Assembly: GCA_029940235.1 (NCBI GenBank) | Contig: JAOZRI010000059.1 | Span: 1 to 10,629, forward strand | DNA from: Desulfobacula sp. | Lineage (GTDB): Bacteria > Desulfobacterota > Desulfobacteria > Desulfobacterales > Desulfobacteraceae | Direction of reading: 5' to 3' | Length of the DNA: 10,629 nt | Notes under the pieces: model-generated | The model's database searches: none | What the model was told of the DNA's origin: nothing | What the model saw: only the letters and a program-made list of their open reading frames with translations | In this document: piece after piece, positions 6,511 through 10,629 of the stretch | How the letters are laid out: each line of letters begins with the position of its first letter | Position numbering within the stretch: position 1 is the first letter of the stretch | Position numbers and translations under genes: made by a program

Positions 6511-7530
6511 TTACAATATCTCTTCACAAGCTTTTATAACTTTTTTAGCAGAAAAGTGCATGCATATATTTGTATTATTGGGACACTTATTGCTGCCATG
6601 CCGCCTGCATGGTTTACAATCAAGGGTTTGATCCTCCACAACCCTTGAGTCAGGATTAAGCCACGGCCCAAAACCGAATTCAGGAGATGTTGCACAGAAT
6701 ACTGCCACTGTGCGGGTTTTAAATGCTGATGCCATGTGCAGGGCCATGCTGTCATTACAGATCAAAAGTTTTGCATTTTTCATAATATACATTGTTTCTA
6801 AAATGGAAATGTGCCCTGAAAAATCTATAATATTGGTATCATTTCCTGCATGTTCACATATCTGCCTGCATGTTGCTGCATCATCGCTGCCTCCAATGAG
6901 AATGATATTCATATCCTGTTCCATATAATATTGGGCAACTTTGAGATATCCCTGCCAATGCCACTGCTTTGTTTTCCAGGCACTGCCCGGTGCCATGACA
7001 ATAAAATCCTTGGGAATATCTTTTACTTTTTGGAAAATATTTTCATGGGCAGGTTCAAAAAGCCTGAGATCAGTCTTGAACTCATCTTTTGAGATATTAT
7101 ATTTTTTAAAATCATCAAAAAGAAGGGAGAGGTTTCTCATGGCAGCATGGGCATTCATTTTTTTTTGCCTGAGATCTGTATACAAAAAACTTAAATTTGT
7201 ATCTTTAAAGCTTACTCTCTCCTTTATTCCGGCAAGAAAAAGCAGGACAGAAGTTCTATGGGATCTGTGAAGAGAATATACCTTGTCAAACTTTTTATCC
7301 CTTATCTGCCAGGCTTTTTTAATCAGCTCTATAATCCCTCTCTCTGAATCTTTTTTATCATAAATAATAACTTCATCCAGTAGAGGGTCGTTTGCCAAAA
7401 TCCCTGCGGAAATTTTAGTTGTTAATACAGATATACTTGCATTGGGATAGATCTTTTTTAAACCCAAAATAACAGGAGTTGACAATATTGTATCACCAAG
7501 AAAACTCAATTGGACCAGAAGTATTTTCAT
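6511..7530 (-). CDS. waaF: ADP-heptose:LPS heptosyltransferase II (GT9)
   Basis: This 339-residue GT9 (PF01075) enzyme transfers a heptose from ADP-heptose; WaaF adds heptose II to heptose I. Seen: an N-terminal Rossmann start LLVQLSFLGDTILSTPV (4-20), SLHRSHRT (86-93), the WaaF-type donor motif APGSAWKTKQW (180-190), IGGSDD (212-217), and the acceptor/donor loop CNDSMALHMASAF (258-270). The WaaF assignment over WaaC rests mainly on APGSAWKTKxW and on the other GT9 gene in the operon fitting WaaC better. The C-terminus carries a four-Cys cluster, C305-x2-C308-x7-C316-x6-C323, absent from E. coli WaaF. It starts 6 nt after the acyltransferase stop and ends 1 nt before waaG. Confidence 0.88.
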   Translation of the reverse strand: MKILLVQLSFLGDTILSTPVILGLKKIYPNASISVLTTKISAGILANDPLLDEVIIYDKKDSERGIIELIKKAWQIRDKKFDKVYSLHRSHRTSVLLFLAGIKERVSFKDTNLSFLYTDLRQKKMNAHAAMRNLSLLFDDFKKYNISKDEFKTDLRLFEPAHENIFQKVKDIPKDFIVMAPGSAWKTKQWHWQGYLKVAQYYMEQDMNIILIGGSDDAATCRQICEHAGNDTNIIDFSGHISILETMYIMKNAKLLICNDSMALHMASAFKTRTVAVFCATSPEFGFGPWLNPDSRVVEDQTLDCKPCRRHGSNKCPNNTNICMHFSAKKVIKACEEIL

Positions 7531-7536
7531 AAAATT

Positions 7537-8445
7537 TTACTCTAACTCTTCCAAAGGTCTGGTTTTCCATTTATTATGAACCCAGAACCACTGGTCAGGG
7601 TATTGTCTGATTTGTTTTTCTATGATGGAGTGGTAAACTTTAGTATTATCAAAAATATCTTTCTGCTCATCTTCTGTCTGAATTAAAGGAACCTGGGGAA
7701 GTATTTCAATATAAATCTTTCCTTTGTCACGATAGGTAAAAACCGGCAGCACAGGAGCTTTTGTTGACAGCGCAAGCATTGCTAGTCCTTTGTGTACACA
7801 CGCTTTGCGATTGAAAAAATCTATAAAAACCCCACGGTGTCTTTTTCTGACATTCTGATCAACAATGAGCCCTGCAATATCCCCTTTTGCAAGGCATGCC
7901 TTCACTCTATCAAGGGCATTGTGCAGAGGGATCATACTAGCAGCCCCTGTAAATGCTCTCTTCTCATTAATATATCGATTCATTGGAGCAAATTCCACGG
8001 TTTGATAAACTACAGAAAATTGCAATTTTGTTATATAAGGAATCACAGAAAACAGCTCCCAGTTTCCAAGATGACATGAATAGCACAAGACTCCTTTTCC
8101 CTGTGCATGGGCAGAATACAGGTTTTCGAACCCTTTGAGTGAAAAATGCCGGGAAAAATCTTCAGGGTTCATTCCATGGAACCTTGTATGTTCAAACAGC
8201 ATTCTGGCTATATTCTGAAATACCCTGCGCGCCAATATTTTTACCTCTACATCACTTTTTTCACTCCCATAGGCATGCTTGATATTGCTGCATGTTAATT
8301 TGCAATGTTTTTTATCAAAGGCAAACCATAGTGCACCCAGAATATCGCCTGCCATATTTCCTGCGGATACAGGAATCTTTCCAAGAAGAGACATAGAAAT
8401 TGAAATTGCATGGTATAGGACATTGTCCATCATTTTTATTTTCAT
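7537..8445 (-). CDS. LpxL/HtrB-family lipid A late acyltransferase
   Basis: This 302-residue protein belongs to the Lip_A_acyltrans family (PF03279), which transfers an acyl chain from acyl-ACP to Kdo-lipid IVA at the inner membrane. Seen: a moderately hydrophobic N-terminal region (about 8-44), the catalytic HxxxxE motif H125-LGNW-E130, VDQNVRKRHRGVFIDFFNR (195-213) and the family C-terminal motif QYPDQWFWVHNKWK near residue 281. Length is typical. It is placed between the two heptosyltransferase genes (4 nt after waaC, 6 nt before waaF), so lipid A acylation and core extension are co-expressed. I cannot tell whether it acts like LpxL, LpxM or another member, hence no symbol. ATG 8445 gives the longest frame; ATGs at residues 5 and 6 are possible alternatives as no strong ribosome site decides. 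Confidence 0.93.
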   Translation of the reverse strand: MKIKMMDNVLYHAISISMSLLGKIPVSAGNMAGDILGALWFAFDKKHCKLTCSNIKHAYGSEKSDVEVKILARRVFQNIARMLFEHTRFHGMNPEDFSRHFSLKGFENLYSAHAQGKGVLCYSCHLGNWELFSVIPYITKLQFSVVYQTVEFAPMNRYINEKRAFTGAASMIPLHNALDRVKACLAKGDIAGLIVDQNVRKRHRGVFIDFFNRKACVHKGLAMLALSTKAPVLPVFTYRDKGKIYIEILPQVPLIQTEDEQKDIFDNTKVYHSIIEKQIRQYPDQWFWVHNKWKTRPLEELE

Positions 8446-8449
8446 AATT

Positions 8450-9412
8450 TTACAATACCTGTAATAGTTTCTCCATTACATGTTCAGGTTTAATATTGTC
8501 CATGCATATTGGATCTTTACACTTTTTTTTATTACATGGTGAACAAAAAACCTGTTTTTGAATAACAACTCCCCTATAGGGGCCTGTTCTCCTTGGATCT
8601 GACGGCCCGAAAAGAGCAATAAGTTTTGTCTGCAATGCAGTTGCAAGGTGCATAGGGCCTGTATCACAGCTTATAACACATTGAGCATTATCAACAACCT
8701 GTACAAGCTCCTTTAAGGATGTTTGGCCACACAGATCAATTATTTTACAACATGCTCTGTTTTTAATCAATTGAGCAGATTCTTTATCTTCAGGGCCTCC
8801 TGTAATTACAACTTTGCAATCTGTTTTTTTATCTATCATATCGGAAAGCCTGGCAAAACAGTGGCTGCTCCACCTGTTTGCAGGTTTGGTGGCTCCGATA
8901 TTAAGCACAACATAATTATCCTTTTCAAGGTTGGAAAAACTCTCTCCCTGCCAGGGTATATTCCAGGCAATCTTGTCATGTTCTATTTCAAGATGTTTGG
9001 CAAATTCCATATACTGGGTCAGCATATGGGCATCAGGATCACATGAAGCAATCCTTTCAAAGGGGAACAGCCATGACATCTCCTTGCATCTTCTCTTATC
9101 AAATCCTATTCGCCTCTTTCCCCTGGCAGCCATGGCAAAAAGACCAGATTTCAACACTCTTTGCAGATCAAAAACAATATCATACTCTGTCTGCCTGATC
9201 TGTTTTATTGTATTTTTCAAAGATCTGCCCAGGGTTTGCCTGTCAAAAATGATTGCTCTGTCAACAGATTCATGTTCATTGACAATGGGAAAGCTCAAAG
9301 GAGCTACAAGCCAGTGGATCTGCGCATGTAACTCCTGTTTGACATTTATGACCAGAGGAAAGGTATTAATCACATCTCCAAGTGCCCCAAGTTTTATAAT
9401 CAATACTTTCAT
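8450..9412 (-). CDS. waaC: LPS heptosyltransferase I-like (GT9)
   Basis: A 320-residue GT9 enzyme, the likely WaaC that adds heptose I to Kdo of the inner core using ADP-heptose. Seen: VLIIKLGALGDVINTFP (3-19), FDLQRVLKSGLFA (81-93) and RRIGFDKRRCKEMSWLF (100-116) of the heptosyltransferase I type, NIGATKPANRW (171-181), GGPEDKE (205-211), CDTGPMHLATAL (249-260) and LFGPSDPRRTGPYR (267-280). The C-terminus carries a four-Cys cluster, C290-x2-C293-x4-C298-x4-C303, echoing the one in the second heptosyltransferase. It follows the KdkA-like kinase gene by 5 nt. The family is certain. The heptosyltransferase I assignment is probable from the FDKRR segment and context; a third-heptose transferase is the alternative. 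Confidence 0.85.
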   Translation of the reverse strand: MKVLIIKLGALGDVINTFPLVINVKQELHAQIHWLVAPLSFPIVNEHESVDRAIIFDRQTLGRSLKNTIKQIRQTEYDIVFDLQRVLKSGLFAMAARGKRRIGFDKRRCKEMSWLFPFERIASCDPDAHMLTQYMEFAKHLEIEHDKIAWNIPWQGESFSNLEKDNYVVLNIGATKPANRWSSHCFARLSDMIDKKTDCKVVITGGPEDKESAQLIKNRACCKIIDLCGQTSLKELVQVVDNAQCVISCDTGPMHLATALQTKLIALFGPSDPRRTGPYRGVVIQKQVFCSPCNKKKCKDPICMDNIKPEHVMEKLLQVL

Positions 9413-9417
9413 CTCTT

Positions 9418-10092
9418 TTATTCCAGCAGCAAATTTGATAACTTATCAGAAAACTTATATTTTTCAAGTGCTCTTTGCCATCGTTGTCTGTATCTCTTTT
9501 TAAGTTTTTCTCTCTCTCCTGTAAAATAGCATGCTTTATCAAAATCAATGAGATAAACCCTGCTGGAGCTGTCAATGATAATATTACCGGGATGAAGATC
9601 TATATGGTGAATTGAAGCTGCAATCAATTTATTGATATTTTCACTGATTTCAGGCAGAAAAGTTATGGCTTTTTTTAAATCATTTAAACAGATCTCAACA
9701 AAATTTTGAGCTTTTTCAATTTTTTTTGTTATAAGCCATGCTTTATAAAACAGTGAGCCACAACTTGCATGGGCAAAAGGCTTTGGAACACTGACACCTG
9801 CTTTTTTGGCATGTATTAGAAATTCAAACTCAATTTGACCTCTTCTCTTTTTTGCAAAAAAATATCTTTGGCTGTTAACATGGGCAACCAAACCTCCCCT
9901 GGTATAATGCTTAACAATCACAGGGCCGACATTCTCAATAGTGGTATGGAGGACAGAGCTTCTTCCCCCGAGAATTGTTCCTGATTTTTTATTTTCCTTT
10001 GAGTTAAAAAGCAAAATAAGATTATCAAGAGCAGGCACACTCAGCTCAGACATGGAAACAAATTCATATGATCTCTGTTTTTTATGAAACAT
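9418..10092 (-). CDS. kdkA: KdkA-like 3-deoxy-D-manno-octulosonic acid (Kdo) kinase
   Basis: This 224-residue protein resembles KdkA, the enzyme that phosphorylates Kdo on the lipid A-Kdo acceptor in species such as Haemophilus. Seen: GGRSSVLHTT (42-51), the ATP Lys and family signature VKHYTRGGLVAHV (60-72), RYFF (76-79), EFEFLIHAKKAGVSVPKP (88-105), LFYKAWLIT (114-122), an intact catalytic loop H163-I-D165-L-H-P-G-N170 and metal-binding D183 in LIDFDKA. The RGG segment and RYFF are what point to KdkA over WaaP. Its ATG directly follows the kdsB stop (TAAATG), linking Kdo activation and Kdo phosphorylation in one operon. ATG at residue 14 is an alternative start. A kinase for another sugar is possible, but the kdsB neighbour supports Kdo. 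Confidence 0.82.
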   Translation of the reverse strand: MFHKKQRSYEFVSMSELSVPALDNLILLFNSKENKKSGTILGGRSSVLHTTIENVGPVIVKHYTRGGLVAHVNSQRYFFAKKRRGQIEFEFLIHAKKAGVSVPKPFAHASCGSLFYKAWLITKKIEKAQNFVEICLNDLKKAITFLPEISENINKLIAASIHHIDLHPGNIIIDSSSRVYLIDFDKACYFTGEREKLKKRYRQRWQRALEKYKFSDKLSNLLLE

Positions 10093-10629
10093 TTAAATAC
10101 TTTTGTCAGTTTTTTTTAAATACTCTTCAATTATTTTAATATCCTCGGGGATATCCACACCTGGAGCATCATCTTTTGTTATGGATACTTTGATCTGGTA
10201 CCCTGCCTCCAGAACTCTTAATTGCTCAAGCTTTTCAATATTTTCATACTCTCCTGATTTTAAGTTGGCAATCTTATTTAAAAAACTTTTTTTATAGGCA
10301 TAAAATCCAAGGTGTTTATAATAATCCACCAGGGTATCTTTATCCCTTGAAAATGGAATCTGTGCCCTTGAAAAATAGATGGCAAAACCACTGTTATCAA
10401 ATATTACTTTTACATGCTTTGGATCAACAATCTGTTTTTTATCCTGAATTTTACATGCAAGGGTTGTCATTTGAATTTGTTTATCTTTTTCAAAGGGTAA
10501 AACCAGTTCATCCAAGACTTTAGAGTTAAACACCGGCTGATCTCCCTGGATATTGACGATGATGTCCTCGGATTCAAGGCCAAGGATATCAGCAGCCTGG
10601 GCGACCCTGTCCGTACCAGATCTTAAATC
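10093..10629 (-). CDS. kdsB: CMP-Kdo synthetase KdsB, 5' end cut by window
   Basis: KdsB (3-deoxy-manno-octulosonate cytidylyltransferase, PF02348) makes CMP-Kdo from CTP and Kdo in the cytoplasm, the activated donor for WaaA. The frame stays open to the right edge, giving 178 residues; about 70 N-terminal residues of a usual 245-255 are missing. Seen (window numbering): SGTDRVAQAADIL (4-16), NIQGDQP (26-32; commonly GDEP, so Gln replaces Glu), DPKHVKVIFD (69-78), AIYFSRAQIPFSR (83-95), YYKHLGFYAY (103-112), EKLEQLRVLEAGYQIKV (132-148) and GVDIPEDI (157-164). These fix the identity despite truncation. A GTG at 10533 lies inside the conserved domain and is not the start. It is the first gene of the cluster seen here; its promoter lies outside. 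Confidence 0.95.
   Translation of the reverse strand, partial: DLRSGTDRVAQAADILGLESEDIIVNIQGDQPVFNSKVLDELVLPFEKDKQIQMTTLACKIQDKKQIVDPKHVKVIFDNSGFAIYFSRAQIPFSRDKDTLVDYYKHLGFYAYKKSFLNKIANLKSGEYENIEKLEQLRVLEAGYQIKVSITKDDAPGVDIPEDIKIIEEYLKKTDKSI

Noticed and set aside
8931..9503. Plus-strand 190-codon open frame
   Set aside because: It is antisense to waaC and the kdkA-like gene, both with clear motifs. No ribosome site or recognisable domain.
709..10092. An anti-phage or toxin-antitoxin (HipA-like) kinase system
   Set aside because: The kinase folds carry LPS-core kinase signatures and sit inside an intact core-assembly operon. No nuclease, antitoxin or mobile-element gene is present.
10093..10533. 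A complete short protein starting at GTG 10533
   Set aside because: The frame continues upstream to the window edge through conserved KdsB motifs (SGTDR, NIQGDQP), so the GTG is internal.

Overview
The window is a lipopolysaccharide (LPS) inner-core and lipid A assembly cluster from a Gram-negative bacterium. Every convincing gene is on the minus strand, so transcription runs from the right end to the left. The DNA is AT-rich (roughly 35-40% G+C by eye), with many 7-10 base A/T runs and few strong Shine-Dalgarno sites. Gene content (KdsB, a KdkA-like Kdo kinase, two GT9 heptosyltransferases, WaaG, WaaP and many extra core kinases) fits a proteobacterium or relative. The low G+C and cysteine-tailed heptosyltransferases make me favour a sulfate-reducing Desulfobacterota (Desulfobacteraceae-like) lineage. 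That placement is an inference; no marker gene in the window decides it.

Layout in transcription order (right to left): kdsB (cut by the right edge), a kdkA-like Kdo kinase, waaC, an LpxL/HtrB-type lipid A acyltransferase, waaF, waaG, waaP, a protein with two kinase domains, and a small kinase-like protein that seems to begin at an ATT codon. These nine genes are packed with 0-11 nt gaps or short overlaps and look like one operon. A 76-nt gap follows, holding a good sigma-70-type promoter (TTGACA, 17 nt, TTAAAT). After it come two more kinase-fold genes 5 nt apart. A 177-nt AT-rich gap, with a possible 25-residue membrane peptide, separates these from a DUF374/LpxJ-type acyltransferase that runs off the left edge.

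How the parts fit: KdsB activates Kdo, and WaaA (not in the window) would attach it to the lipid A precursor. The KdkA-like enzyme would phosphorylate Kdo. WaaC and WaaF would add heptoses I and II, WaaG the first glucose, and WaaP would phosphorylate heptose I. The LpxL-type and DUF374-type enzymes would add secondary acyl chains to lipid A. Four further genes encode kinase folds whose targets cannot be read from sequence; from context they probably decorate core sugars. The order waaC/waaF-waaG-waaP followed by several kinases resembles the Pseudomonas waa/wap core cluster.

The main points of interest are the density of kinase folds (seven domains in six genes), the tandem kinase with two intact active sites, two kinase-fold proteins lacking the usual catalytic Asp, a probable ATT start codon, A9/A10 tracts inside two kinase genes, and four-cysteine tails on both heptosyltransferases. 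I found no tRNA, rRNA, CRISPR array, insertion sequence or convincing intrinsic terminator.
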